Below are positions 29,757-38,501 of a stretch of 64,000 nucleotides of DNA, piece after piece. The stretch is from Sphingopyxis macrogoltabida. GTDB lineage: Bacteria; Pseudomonadota; Alphaproteobacteria; Sphingomonadales; Sphingomonadaceae. A program made the position numbers and the translations under genes. Position 1 is the first letter of the stretch. The number at the start of each line of letters is the position of its first letter. The notes below the pieces were generated by a model that did not search any database, had not been told where the DNA came from, and worked only from the letters and a program-made list of their open reading frames with translations. The stretch is from NCBI GenBank assembly GCA_003241685.1, contig QFPJ01000012.1:1-64000 (forward strand), in the 5' to 3' direction.

Positions 29757-30200
29757 ATGCCGAGATCGATCGAAGTCAGCACGGAAGTTTTCGCCAAGAT
29801 ATGGTCCCACCGGGTCGAGGGCGAGGAGGACGAAAATACGATCCTCAGCAGATTGCTTGGCCTGACTTCCCCGATACAATCTGAAAGCGATATAAAAGCC
29901 GAACCTGAGGGTTCGAGAACGCTCGTCACCAGAACCTTATGGCGACACGATGTGAGAGCGGGTTTGCGGGCCTGCCACGGGGAAGCGCCTCTTCGCGATA
30001 TATATGCGGCAGTGAGGAAAATTCGAGTTGCGGAGGGCCGCACTGTTCCGCTCAATCTTCAAGCTATCGTGAGAAGAGAGCTGGAATATGGTAGTTCCGA
30101 TTCCAATGTTTTCACAGGAAAATACGATTGGTTTCGTTCGGTCGGCGGCCTCGGAAGCGGAGTTTGGGCCTTGAGAGACTCAGGGCAGGAAGATGGTTAA
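29757..30200 (+). CDS. Winged-helix-like protein, possibly restriction or TA linked
   Basis: Not firmly recognised. The 147-residue product has a charged N-terminal half, then CHGEAPLRDIYAAVRKIR, AEGRTVPLNLQAIVRRELE, KYDWFRSVGGLGSGVWALRD. That order (conserved helix, IY, a recognition-like helix, then an FxxV-GxGVWAL wing) resembles HARE-type winged helices that accompany restriction and methylation enzymes. Local base composition is AT-richer than the flanking genes, which suggests acquisition. Its last codons overlap hicA by eight bases, so it is the first gene of a three-gene unit with HicA and HicB. Confidence 0.5.
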   Translation: MPRSIEVSTEVFAKIWSHRVEGEEDENTILSRLLGLTSPIQSESDIKAEPEGSRTLVTRTLWRHDVRAGLRACHGEAPLRDIYAAVRKIRVAEGRTVPLNLQAIVRRELEYGSSDSNVFTGKYDWFRSVGGLGSGVWALRDSGQEDG

Positions 30201-30447
30201 ACCCCACAAACTCTATGCGCAGTTGCTTCAATCAGCGAGCCGCTCGATCAGCTTCAGGGACTTTGAAGCCTTGCTAGCCGCTTTCGGCTTCGAGCATGCC
30301 CGCACAACTGGCAGCCACCGCCAATACGTCCACCCCGTCATCTCTCGCCCGTTCCCCGTCCAGCCCGACGGCAAGGACGCCAAGCGCTATCAGGCCCGCG
30401 AACTGCTTGAACTAGTCGAACAATATGGGCTAAAACTTGGCGAGTGA
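30193..30447 (+). CDS. hicA: HicA-family mRNA interferase toxin
   Basis: HicA toxins are small double-stranded-RNA-binding-fold ribonucleases that cut mRNA. The 84-residue product has the catalytic His in TTGSHRQYVHP (His42), the family motif, and KDAKRYQARELLELVEQYGL at the C-terminus (landmark only). Length is in the usual range. The stop overlaps the hicB start (GTGA). Overlap and order (toxin first) are normal for HicAB. Composition is lower in GC than its neighbours. Confidence 0.88.
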   Translation: MVKPHKLYAQLLQSASRSISFRDFEALLAAFGFEHARTTGSHRQYVHPVISRPFPVQPDGKDAKRYQARELLELVEQYGLKLGE

Positions 30448-30668
30448 ACGAACCTCATTACCATATCAATCTCTTCTGGTCGGCAGAGGATGGATGCTGG
30501 ATCGCGGACGTTCCCGACCTGCGGCCTTGTTCAGCTCATGGCGATACGCGTGAAGAAGCTATAGCGAATATCCGCGATGCCATCGACGGTTGGCTGGAAG
30601 TTGCGCGCGAAAAGGGTTTTGATATTCCCCCGCCCCGTTATCGCCCGGCAATCTACGCCGCAGCCTGA
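30444..30668 (+). CDS. hicB: HicB-family antitoxin
   Basis: HicB proteins bind and neutralise HicA. The 74-residue product has the HicB fold: HINLFWSAEDGCWIADVPDL, then HGDTREEAIANIRDAIDGWL and the tail with PPPRYRPAIYA. It begins with GTG overlapping the hicA stop. It lacks the extra C-terminal DNA-binding domain (HTH or RHH) that many HicB antitoxins carry, so autoregulation would need the upstream winged-helix-like protein or another factor. That link is a hypothesis. Confidence 0.85.
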   Translation: MNEPHYHINLFWSAEDGCWIADVPDLRPCSAHGDTREEAIANIRDAIDGWLEVAREKGFDIPPPRYRPAIYAAA

Positions 30669-30761
30669 CCCCTTCGACGAAACCCCGCCTGTAACCGACA
30701 AGTAACCTTGCTCCCTCCCCGCCCGCTGCATAGGGTCGCCCCGCAATCGGGGAGATTATTT

Positions 30762-32267
30762 ATGAAATCGGGTCTGTCGCTCATCGCGCTGGCACTTGCC
30801 GTCGCCGCACCCATCGCCGCCCACGCGCAGGACAAGCCGGACGACAAGGCGAAAGCCGAAAAGCCTGCCGATTATGAGCCTCAGGTCCGCACGACCAAGC
30901 TCAGCGGCACCTTCGGCGGCCAGCGGATCGGCTATGCCGCGACGGTCGGCGAAACCGTCCTGAAGAACAAGGACGGCGTGGCGGAGGCGGCGATCGTCAC
31001 CACATCCTATATCAAGGAGCCGCGCGACCCCAGCCGGCCCGTCACCTTCCTGTTCAACGGCGGGCCGGGGTCCGGGACCGTGTGGCTGATGATGGGTGCT
31101 TTCGGGCCGAAGCGCGTCGCGATTCCCGGCAACGGCACCGACGACGGCGCGCCGCCCTACCCCATCGTCGACAATCCCGATGCGCTGCTCGACGTCACCG
31201 ACATCGTCTTCATCGATCCCCCCGGCACCGGCTTTTCGCATCTGATCGGCAAGGCCGACCCCAAGGATTATTACGGGGTGACGCAGGATGCCAAGGCGGT
31301 TGCGGAAGTCATCCGGCGCTGGCTGGGCGATAACGGCCGCTGGAACAGCCCCAAATTTCTGGGCGGCGAAAGCTATGGCACCACGCGGTCGGCGGCGGTC
31401 GCGAACCAGTTGATGAACGAGACGTTCAACGACGTCGCCTTCAACGGCATCATCCTGATTTCCACCGTGCTCGATTTCGCGGCGGGCGCCGACACGCCCG
31501 GCAACGAACTGTCGCCGATCACCAACCTGCCGTCGATGGCGGTCACCGCCCTTTATCATGGCAAGGCGAGCGCGCCGTCGGCCGCGGCCTTTGCCGAGGA
31601 AGCGCGGCAATGGGCGATCGGCCCCTATGCCGCCGCGCTGCTGAAGGGTCAGAAATTGCAAGGCGAGGAACGCGCGCAGATTCGCCGCGAGCTGGCACGC
31701 TTCACCGGCCTGTCCGAAACCTTTCTGGAGGCGGCCGACCTGCGCGTGACGCCCGCGCGCTTCTATAAGGAACTGCTGCGCGATCGCGGGCTGACCGTCG
31801 GGCGGCTGGACAGCCGCTACACCGGGCGCGACTATGACAATGCGGGCGAAACGCCCGACAATGATCCCAGCTTCTATGGCATCGACGCCAGCTATACCGC
31901 CGCGATCAACAGCTGGCTGCGCGATGGACTGGGGTTCCGGACGGACCGCGAGTATCAGTCGATCGGCCGCATCGGCGGCGAGTGGGACTGGCGCATCGGC
32001 GGCCGCGACAGCAATGCCTATCTGAACGTCGCGCCCTATATCGGCCAGGCGCTGCGCGAGAACAGCGGGCTGCGCGTGCTGGTCGCGCAGGGCTATTATG
32101 ATTTCGCGACGCCCTTTTTCGCGGCCGAATATGCGCTGTCACGCACCGGCATTCCGCAGGACCGGATCAGCTACACCTATTATGACGCGGGCCACATGAT
32201 GTATATCCGCGACGAGGACCGGCATAAATTGTCGGAGGATATTCGCGCCTTCATCCGCGCGCGCTGA
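30762..32267 (+). CDS. Exported serine carboxypeptidase (S10 family)
   Basis: Removes C-terminal residues from peptides; bacterial members are usually periplasmic or outer-membrane-associated. The 501-residue product has a signal peptide (about 1-22, AAHAQ), oxyanion region NGGPGSGT, and a complete triad: Ser204 in GGESYGT, Asp447 in GYYDFATP and His478 in DAGHMMY. The ATG at 30762 gives the signal peptide; the upstream in-frame ATG at 30708 does not. The window also encodes a secreted prolyl oligopeptidase, so peptide degradation in the periplasm is a theme. Confidence 0.9.
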   Translation: MKSGLSLIALALAVAAPIAAHAQDKPDDKAKAEKPADYEPQVRTTKLSGTFGGQRIGYAATVGETVLKNKDGVAEAAIVTTSYIKEPRDPSRPVTFLFNGGPGSGTVWLMMGAFGPKRVAIPGNGTDDGAPPYPIVDNPDALLDVTDIVFIDPPGTGFSHLIGKADPKDYYGVTQDAKAVAEVIRRWLGDNGRWNSPKFLGGESYGTTRSAAVANQLMNETFNDVAFNGIILISTVLDFAAGADTPGNELSPITNLPSMAVTALYHGKASAPSAAAFAEEARQWAIGPYAAALLKGQKLQGEERAQIRRELARFTGLSETFLEAADLRVTPARFYKELLRDRGLTVGRLDSRYTGRDYDNAGETPDNDPSFYGIDASYTAAINSWLRDGLGFRTDREYQSIGRIGGEWDWRIGGRDSNAYLNVAPYIGQALRENSGLRVLVAQGYYDFATPFFAAEYALSRTGIPQDRISYTYYDAGHMMYIRDEDRHKLSEDIRAFIRAR

Positions 32268-32295
32268 TTCCCTGCGCGCGGACAGGGCCGATCGG

Positions 32296-32742
32296 TCAGC
32301 GCAGGACGCCGTGCGCCGCCTGTCGCCGCGCATAGAAGAACAGCGCCAGCACCACCGCCCAGATCACGGCGGTAAAATAGGCCGGGCCCATGCCGAACAG
32401 CGCGGCGAAGCGATCGCCGTTCAGCACGAATTGATAGAGCGTCATCGCGGCAAGGCCCGCGATCGACACGGCAAAGGCGGTTACCGCATGGCGGCTGCGC
32501 GCGAGGAGCAGCAGCGATCCGATCAGCGATCCCCAGACACCAAGCGCCCAGCCGATGTTCGCCCACAGCGGAAAATCATAGAACCAGGCGATCTGGTCGG
32601 GCGTGAACTGGCCGACTTCCTGCATATACCAGTCGCTCTTCATCTTCGCGAAGATGTAATCGGATACGCCGATCAGGTTCCAGAGCAGCCCGGCGATCCC
32701 GACCAGCCACAGATGCCACGGCGTTTTGCGCGTTTCAGACAT
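32296..32742 (-). CDS. Small multi-pass membrane protein, unknown
   Basis: Not recognised. The 148-residue product has four predicted transmembrane helices at about 9-30, 55-80, 85-106 and 118-138, with a conserved-looking SDWYMQEVGQFTPDQIAWFYDFP loop (landmark only) between the first two. No catalytic motif is seen. It converges with the S10 peptidase gene (28 bp apart). Confidence 0.7.
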   Translation of the reverse strand: MSETRKTPWHLWLVGIAGLLWNLIGVSDYIFAKMKSDWYMQEVGQFTPDQIAWFYDFPLWANIGWALGVWGSLIGSLLLLARSRHAVTAFAVSIAGLAAMTLYQFVLNGDRFAALFGMGPAYFTAVIWAVVLALFFYARRQAAHGVLR

Positions 32743-32829
32743 GAAAGACCCTCCTCCCTCGGAAAGACGGAGCGGAATCTATCACGCCTTGCTTGGCAAA
32801 GCATCCGCAAAGCGCGATAGGCGCTGCCC

Positions 32830-33525
32830 ATGTGCGTCGTCGCCCTCGCCCGCCGCGTCCATCCGGACTGGCCCTTCATCCTGATCGGCAACCGCGACGA
32901 ATTCCACGCGCGACCAGCGGCAGGGCTGGCCGCCTGGCAGGATGGCAGCGGCATCGTTGCCGGGCGCGACCTGCAGGCGGGCGGCACCTGGCTGGGCGTT
33001 CACGCGCCGAGCGGGCGCGTCGTGGTCGTGACCAACGTGCGCGGCGCGTTGCCCGATCCCGCGAAGGAATCGCGCGGCGCGCTGGTCGTCGACATGCTGC
33101 GCGGCACCGGGCGTTTCGCCGACCCCGCCGCCGCCGACCTCGACCGTTTCAATGCGTTCAACCTGTTCGCGGCCGGCGACGATGCGCGCCTGCTGACCAA
33201 CCGGCCGAAGCCGTCGATCGCGACGCTGGAAACCGGGGTCCATGCGCTGGCCAACGAGCCGGTGGATCGGCCCTGCCCCCGCGCCGACCGGCTGCGCGCG
33301 GCGCTGAGGGATGTGGCGGCGGAAGGCGGCGACCCGGAAACATTGCTCGACATGTTGACGGCGGAGGACGGCCCGGCCCTGTTCCTGCGCGGCGACATCT
33401 ATGGCACGCGCGCATCGACGCTGGTCGCGATCGCGGCCGACGGACGCGTCCACATGGCCGAGCGCCGATATGAAGCGGGCGGCGTTCCCGCAGGAACGAC
33501 CGCCCTGAATTTCCGGATCGGCTGA
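32830..33525 (+). CDS. NRDE family (TANGO2-like) protein
   Basis: A 231-residue protein with MCVVAL at the start (Cys2, as in N-terminal nucleophile enzymes) and the hallmark NRDEF (about 22-26), followed by GGTWLGV and VVVVTNVRG. The family is shared with eukaryotic TANGO2; its biochemical role is unsettled (haem or acyl-CoA handling has been proposed). The ATG at 32830 places Cys at position 2, as in relatives. It stands alone between two minus-strand genes. Confidence 0.85.
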   Translation: MCVVALARRVHPDWPFILIGNRDEFHARPAAGLAAWQDGSGIVAGRDLQAGGTWLGVHAPSGRVVVVTNVRGALPDPAKESRGALVVDMLRGTGRFADPAAADLDRFNAFNLFAAGDDARLLTNRPKPSIATLETGVHALANEPVDRPCPRADRLRAALRDVAAEGGDPETLLDMLTAEDGPALFLRGDIYGTRASTLVAIAADGRVHMAERRYEAGGVPAGTTALNFRIG

Positions 33526-33546
33526 AGACCGCGTTATCCGGCCGCG

Positions 33547-34083
33547 CTATTTGGGGGCGATGACCATCAGCATCTGGCGGCCTTCGGTGCGCGGATGGGC
33601 TTCCACCTTGGCAACCTCCGCGGTCATTTCGGCAACGCGCTGCAACACCGCCAGACCAAGCTGGGTGTGGCTCATCTCGCGGCCGCGAAAACGCATGGTC
33701 ATCTTGACCTTGTCGCCTTCCTCCAGGAAGTCGAACACCTTCTTCATCTTCACTTCAAAGTCATGATCGTCGATGTTCGGACGCATCTTGATCTCTTTGA
33801 TCTCCTGCGTCTTCTGGGTCTTGCGCGCCAGATTCGCCTTTTTCTGGGCTTCGTATTTGAACTTGCCCACGTCGAGGAATTTGCACACCGGCGGATCGGC
33901 GTTGGGGGACACTTCGACCAGGTCCATGCCGACCTCGGCCGCCTGTTCGATCGCTTCGGCAGTCAGCATTACGCCCAGATTTTCGCCATTCTCGTCGATC
34001 ACGCGGACCTTGGGAGAGGCGATGAATTCATTGTATCGCGGGCCGTTCTTCGGCGGCATCGGCGCCAGCGGGCGGCGGGTCAT
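33547..34083 (-). CDS. infC: Translation initiation factor IF-3
   Basis: IF-3 binds the 30S subunit and checks initiator tRNA pairing. The 178-residue product has the N-domain with PRYNEFIASPKVRVIDENGE, VEVSPNADPPVCKFLDVGKF and the C-domain with FLEEGDKVKMTMRFRGREM. The start used is an ATG, unlike the rare ATT of E. coli infC; ATG at 34059 is an alternative. rpmI and rplT, usual partners, are not nearby. The ATG is preceded by GCCCGCCC, so the ribosome site is weak. Confidence 0.95.
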   Translation of the reverse strand: MTRRPLAPMPPKNGPRYNEFIASPKVRVIDENGENLGVMLTAEAIEQAAEVGMDLVEVSPNADPPVCKFLDVGKFKYEAQKKANLARKTQKTQEIKEIKMRPNIDDHDFEVKMKKVFDFLEEGDKVKMTMRFRGREMSHTQLGLAVLQRVAEMTAEVAKVEAHPRTEGRQMLMVIAPK

Positions 34084-34240
34084 GGGCGGGCGTATAGCTG
34101 TATCTCCTGATCGTTGTCGAATGGGCGCACGGAATCAAGGCAGCCCGCGCGCCACGCTCATATAGTGAACGCGCGCCAATCGTAAAGGCTGCGGGCACTG
34201 CCGCGCCGATGCTTTTTGCCACAGTGTGGCGGCTATGCCA

Positions 34241-35428
34241 CTACCATTTGGCCGGGGCGGGGTCCACCACGCGGAAACCGCCGGCGCCGACCTCGCTCAC
34301 TTCCAGCGCGCGAATCGCGATACCGCGATTGCTGAAGCGGAAGATGCCGTCGATGCCGCCAAAGCCGTCCGCGGCCATCAACCGGCCGACCGGGAAATTG
34401 GTTCCCGGTTTCCAGTCGCGCGCGATCCGCACCGTCAGCAGCACCGAATCATAGCCCAGGCTGGCCAGGCGATAGGGCGCCTTGCCGAAACGGCTGCGAT
34501 ATTTTCCGGCCAGCTGGCCATAAAGGCCGTCCGATACGCTGGCAAACCAGGAACCGCGCATCGCGGCATTGCTGCCCAGCGCCGCGTCGGTGTTCCACAA
34601 TTCGGTGCCCAGGATCTGCTTGTCGCCCGTGGTCTTGACGATCGGCACGGCGCGCACCGCATTGCCGCCGACATCGGCGATCAGCACCGCGTCCATGGCA
34701 CCGGCATTGGCAAGCCGCCGCGCCGCGCCGGTCAGGGCCGCCGCGCTGCGGTCATAGGTTTCCACCGCCACCAACGTCCCGCCGGCGGAGCTCACGGCCG
34801 ATCGGAAAGCCGCCACCGACCGGTCGCCATAAACATTCTTCGGCACCAACGCGCCGAAGCGTCGATGTCCCTTGCCGTGCGAATAGGCGACGACGCGTTC
34901 GACCGCCTGACCGGGAACGAAGCCCATGATGAAGACGCCGTTGCCGGCAACGCCGCTGTCGTTCGAGAAGCTGAGCACCGGCACCTTCGCGGCGCGGGCA
35001 ACAGGCGCCACCGCCGCGACATCCTCGCTGAGCAGCGGGCCGAGGATCAGCTTGTTGCCGTCGGCGACCGCCTGCTGCGCGGCGGCGGCGGCGCCGAGCG
35101 CGGTGTCATAGGTGGTGATGCGCAGCTTGTCGGCGCGCGTGTCGAGCAGCGCAAGCGTCGTCGCATTGGCGATTGCCGTCCCGACGTCGGCGTTCGCCCC
35201 CGTCTGGGGCACCAGCAACGCGACGCGGTGGCGATCGGTATCGGTCGGCAGGCCCGGACCCACATTGTCGTCAGGCCGGTCGGGCGGCGGCGGAGCGACC
35301 GGACCGCTCGCCTTCGGCACCATCTGGCACGCGGCGAGGAAGCCCGCCATGGCAACGACACCGATGCCGCGCAACAATCGGCGGCGGGGCGACGCATTGT
35401 CTTGGCGCTGGGTGGCAGTTTCTGCCAT
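34241..35428 (-). CDS. LpoA-like penicillin-binding-protein activator lipoprotein
   Basis: A 395-residue outer-membrane-type lipoprotein. After a basic start it has a signal segment and lipobox GFLAAC (Cys about 34), a Pro-rich linker, then a periplasmic-binding-protein-like (Leu/Ile/Val-receptor) domain beginning VALLVPQTGANADVG and including LILGPLLSEDV and FIMGFVPGQAVERV. This matches the C-terminal domain of LpoA/YraM, which activates PBP1A. In many bacteria it sits next to rsmI and yraN, as here (divergent, starts about 10 bp apart). ATG at 35455 is an alternative that would overlap rsmI. Confidence 0.82.
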   Translation of the reverse strand: MAETATQRQDNASPRRRLLRGIGVVAMAGFLAACQMVPKASGPVAPPPPDRPDDNVGPGLPTDTDRHRVALLVPQTGANADVGTAIANATTLALLDTRADKLRITTYDTALGAAAAAQQAVADGNKLILGPLLSEDVAAVAPVARAAKVPVLSFSNDSGVAGNGVFIMGFVPGQAVERVVAYSHGKGHRRFGALVPKNVYGDRSVAAFRSAVSSAGGTLVAVETYDRSAAALTGAARRLANAGAMDAVLIADVGGNAVRAVPIVKTTGDKQILGTELWNTDAALGSNAAMRGSWFASVSDGLYGQLAGKYRSRFGKAPYRLASLGYDSVLLTVRIARDWKPGTNFPVGRLMAADGFGGIDGIFRFSNRGIAIRALEVSEVGAGGFRVVDPAPAKW

Positions 35429-35438
35429 TTTCGGCGGC

Positions 35439-36299
35439 ATGCCGGATTCGACCATCTCAGATTCTCCCTTGCCCGGTCTCTATATCGTCGCGACGCCGAT
35501 CGGCAACCTTGGCGACATCAGCGCGCGCGCCGCCGCGATGCTCGGTCAGGCCCATGTGATCGCGGCCGAAGACACGCGTGTGACGGCAAAGCTGCTCGCC
35601 CACCTGAATTTGCGCGTTCCGATGACCCCTTATCACGATCATAGTGACGCGCGCGCGCGCGACGCGCTGGTCGCGCGCATGGAAAGCGAAATCGTCGTTC
35701 TGGTGTCGGACGCAGGGACGCCGCTGATTTCCGATCCCGGTTACAAGCTGGTGCGCGATGCGCGGGCGGCGGGGCGGCACGTCACCACCCTGCCCGGCCC
35801 GTGCGCCGCGATCGCCGCGATCACGCTGTCGGGCCTCCCCAGCGACCGTTTTCTGTTCGCGGGCTTTCTGCCCAGCAAGGCGAAGGCGCGCGCCGACGCC
35901 ATCGCCGAATTTGCGGCCCTGCGCGCGACGCTGGTCTTTTACGAAAGCGGCCCGCGCCTGGCCGCCGCGCTCGGCGCGCTGGCAGACGGGCTCGGCAACC
36001 GCGAGGCGGCCGTCGCCCGCGAAATCAGCAAATATTACGAGGAATGCGTCACCGGCACGCTGACCGACCTGTCCGCCCGCTACGCCGAAGCGCCGCCCAA
36101 GGGCGAGATCGTCGTGATCGTCGGCCCGCCGGGCGAAGCCGCGCCAGAGGCCGCCGACGACCACGCCATCGACGCCGCGCTGCGCGGCGCGCTCGCCGAC
36201 CAGCCGGTCGCCAAAGCCGCCAAAGCGGTCGCCAAGCGCTTCGGGCTGGATCGTCACGCGGTTTATGCCCGGGCCCTGGCGCTGAAAGAGGGCGCTTGA
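35439..36299 (+). CDS. rsmI: 16S rRNA cytidine-1402 2'-O-methyltransferase RsmI
   Basis: SAM-dependent methyltransferase for 16S rRNA C1402 in the decoding site. The 286-residue product has PIGNLGDIS (about 20-28), EDTRVTAKLL, PLISDPGYKLV, PGPCAAIAAI and GEIVVIVG, the order of the family. The start at 35439 is placed by the MPDSTIS opening; a far longer frame from 35112 reads through the opposite strand gene and is not conserved. It begins the rsmI-yraN-gshB operon. Confidence 0.94.
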   Translation: MPDSTISDSPLPGLYIVATPIGNLGDISARAAAMLGQAHVIAAEDTRVTAKLLAHLNLRVPMTPYHDHSDARARDALVARMESEIVVLVSDAGTPLISDPGYKLVRDARAAGRHVTTLPGPCAAIAAITLSGLPSDRFLFAGFLPSKAKARADAIAEFAALRATLVFYESGPRLAAALGALADGLGNREAAVAREISKYYEECVTGTLTDLSARYAEAPPKGEIVVIVGPPGEAAPEAADDHAIDAALRGALADQPVAKAAKAVAKRFGLDRHAVYARALALKEGA

Positions 36300-36646
36300 A
36301 CCGCGCCGCCGCCGAAGCGCGCGGGCGCCGCGCCGAACGGCGCGCGGCGTGGTGGCTGCGTCTGCATGGCTGGCGGATTCTGGGCGAACGGCTGCGCGTG
36401 CCGGCGGGCGAGGTCGATCTGGTCGCCCGGCGCGGACGGACGCTGGCGTTCATCGAGGTGAAGTGGCGCGAACAGGCGGCCGCCCTCGATTTTGCCGTCG
36501 ACGCCTATCGCCTGCGCCGCGTGGCGGCAGCGGCGGAAATGCTGAGCCCGCGCTTCGCCCGGCCGCGCGACAGCATACGAATCGACGTGATGCTGCTTGC
36601 ACCGCGGCGTCTGCCGCGCCATCTGGTCCACGTCTGGCAGCCCTGA
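36296..36646 (+). CDS. yraN: YraN family protein (UPF0102)
   Basis: A 116-residue protein with a predicted nuclease-like (Holliday-junction-resolvase-type) fold. It has AERRAAWWLRLHGWRIL, GEVDLVARRGRTLAFIEVKWRE (landmark; GEVDL...FIEVK is the catalytic-type signature) and a basic C-terminus. The start is TTG overlapping the rsmI stop (TTGA), with AAGAGG just before it. The family position next to rsmI is conserved. Exact substrate is unknown. Confidence 0.87.
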   Translation: MNRAAAEARGRRAERRAAWWLRLHGWRILGERLRVPAGEVDLVARRGRTLAFIEVKWREQAAALDFAVDAYRLRRVAAAAEMLSPRFARPRDSIRIDVMLLAPRRLPRHLVHVWQP

Positions 36647-36666
36647 CGGCGCCAAAGGAGAATGGC

Positions 36667-37617
36667 ATGACCCTGCGCGCCGCGGTGCAAATGGACCCGA
36701 TGGACGGCATCAACATCAACGGCGACAGCAGCTTTCACCTGATATTGAAGGCGCTGGAACGCGGTTATGCGCTCTATCATTACGACGTGCGCGACCTGAC
36801 ATGGGAAGCCGGGCGGCTGACCACGCGCGCGCATCCGATATTGGAGGCAAAGCGCGAGGCCGGCGCGCATTACCGCTTCGGCGACGGGATCACGATCGAC
36901 CTTGGTCGCGACGTCGACACCGTCCTGATGCGGCAGGATCCGCCCTTCGACCTCGGCTATCTGACCGGCACCTGGCTGCTCGAGCGGATTCGCGGCGAAA
37001 CGCTGGTCGTCAACGACCCCGTGTCGGTCCGCAACGCGCCCGAAAAGGTCTTCGTGCTCGATTTCGCCGAATATATGCCGCCGACGATGGTGACGCGCGA
37101 TCTGGACGCGGTGAAGGATTTTCAGGCCCGGCACGGCGCACTCGTCATCAAGCCGCTGCACGGTAACGGCGGCAAGGCGGTGTTCCGCATCGACGAGGAA
37201 GGCACCAACCTGGGCGCGCTGGTCGAACTTTTCGGACAGGTGTGGCCCGAACCCTTCATGGTCCAGCAATTCCTGCCCAGCGTCCGCGAAGGCGACAAGC
37301 GCATCGTGCTGGTCGACGGCGCGGTCGCGGGCGCCATCAACCGCAAGCCCGGCGAGGGCGAGTTCCGCTCCAACCTCGCGGTCGGCGGCTATGCGGAGGC
37401 GGCGGAGCTGACCCCGCGCGAACGCGAAATCTGCGCCGCGCTTGGCCCCGCGCTCAAGGAACGCGGGCTGATCTTCGTCGGCATCGACGTGATCGGCGGC
37501 GAATGGCTGACCGAAATCAACGTCACCTCGCCCACCGGCATCGTCGCCATCGACCGTTTCAACAACAGCGACACCGCCGGGATGATATGGGACGCCATCG
37601 CGCGCCGGATCGGCTAA
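36667..37617 (+). CDS. gshB: Glutathione synthase
   Basis: ATP-grasp ligase that joins gamma-glutamylcysteine and glycine. The 316-residue product has MDPMDGININGDSSFHLIL (start region, landmark), LMRQDPPFD, KPLHGNGGKAVFRI (ATP-binding loop), and FVGIDVIGGEWLTEINVTSP (20 residues, metal-binding end). The ATG at 36667 follows AAAGGAGAATGG, a strong site. Part of the rsmI-yraN-gshB operon, a common alphaproteobacterial order. Confidence 0.96.
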   Translation: MTLRAAVQMDPMDGININGDSSFHLILKALERGYALYHYDVRDLTWEAGRLTTRAHPILEAKREAGAHYRFGDGITIDLGRDVDTVLMRQDPPFDLGYLTGTWLLERIRGETLVVNDPVSVRNAPEKVFVLDFAEYMPPTMVTRDLDAVKDFQARHGALVIKPLHGNGGKAVFRIDEEGTNLGALVELFGQVWPEPFMVQQFLPSVREGDKRIVLVDGAVAGAINRKPGEGEFRSNLAVGGYAEAAELTPREREICAALGPALKERGLIFVGIDVIGGEWLTEINVTSPTGIVAIDRFNNSDTAGMIWDAIARRIG

Positions 37618-37672
37618 CAGGCCCGCTTCCCCATCCGGCCGGCCGGCAAAGATTCAAGGACCCCCGTTTTCC

Positions 37673-38284
37673 ATGACCGACTTCATTCTCGATCTCATCC
37701 AGTCGTGGGGCTACCTCGGCATCGCCATATTGATGTTCCTGGAAAATGTGTTCCCGCCGATCCCGTCGGAAGTGATCATGGGGCTGGGCGGCGTGATGGT
37801 CGCGCAGGGGCGATTCGATTACTGGACGCTCGTCACCGTCGCCGTCATCGGCACGACGCTGGGCAATTGGGTCTGGTACTGGATCGGGCGCTGGTTCGGC
37901 TATGAACGGCTGAAGCCGGTGATCGACCGTTACGGCCGCTGGCTGACGCTCGACTGGGACGAGGTTGAAAAGATGCACGACTGGTTCCTGAAATATGGGT
38001 CGGGCATCGTCTTCGTCTGCCGTTTCCTGCCGATCGCCCGCACGATGATCTCGCTCCCCGCGGGCATGGTCGGCATGAATCAGTTGAAATTCCTGATCTG
38101 GACCGCCGCCGGATCGACGATCTGGATCGCGGCGCTGGCCGGGGCGGGAAGCTGGTTCGGCAAGCAGTTCCACGAAGTCGAACGCTATATCGGCCCCTTT
38201 GCGGTCGCCGCGATCGCCGCGATCATCCTGCTCTATGTCTACCGTGTCGTGACGTGGAAGCCAAAGGCATCGCGGAAGGAATGA
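37673..38284 (+). CDS. DedA family membrane protein
   Basis: DedA proteins are inner-membrane transporters, some of which move undecaprenyl phosphate or other lipids across the membrane. The 203-residue product has four or more hydrophobic segments, FLENVFPPIPSEVIMGLGG (re-entrant loop with the conserved Glu and Pro), and CRFLPIARTMISLPAGM, the F/YxRFxPxxRxxxPxxAG signature. Both acidic and basic functional residues are present. It lies 55 bp after gshB on the same strand. Confidence 0.9.
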   Translation: MTDFILDLIQSWGYLGIAILMFLENVFPPIPSEVIMGLGGVMVAQGRFDYWTLVTVAVIGTTLGNWVWYWIGRWFGYERLKPVIDRYGRWLTLDWDEVEKMHDWFLKYGSGIVFVCRFLPIARTMISLPAGMVGMNQLKFLIWTAAGSTIWIAALAGAGSWFGKQFHEVERYIGPFAVAAIAAIILLYVYRVVTWKPKASRKE

Positions 38285-38386
38285 CACCGCCTGTGCCGCC
38301 GCCCTCGTAACCCCGGCCCTTTCGACAAGCTCAGCGCAGGCTTGATCGGCGATTATCCCGTTTGCATCCGTAAATGCCCCTCATGT

Positions 38387-38416
38387 CGTCATTGCGAGCG
38401 TAGCGAAGCAATGACG
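38387..38416. repeat. Family A palindrome, short form
   Basis: CGTCATTGC (38387-38395) and GCAATGACG (38408-38416) are perfect inverted copies with a 12-base loop. It has the ends of the longer family A elements but lacks the inner CAATCTCCAGC arms. A family C arm (CTTTCGACAAGCTCAGCGC) lies just before it near 38329. Confidence 0.7.
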
Positions 38417-38501
38417 AGACAACGGATTCCAAAGGGGGTCCCGGATCGCGCCTGTCCTCAGCCTGTCGAATGACGAAGACGGCAAATCCACACCTTCGCG
38501 A

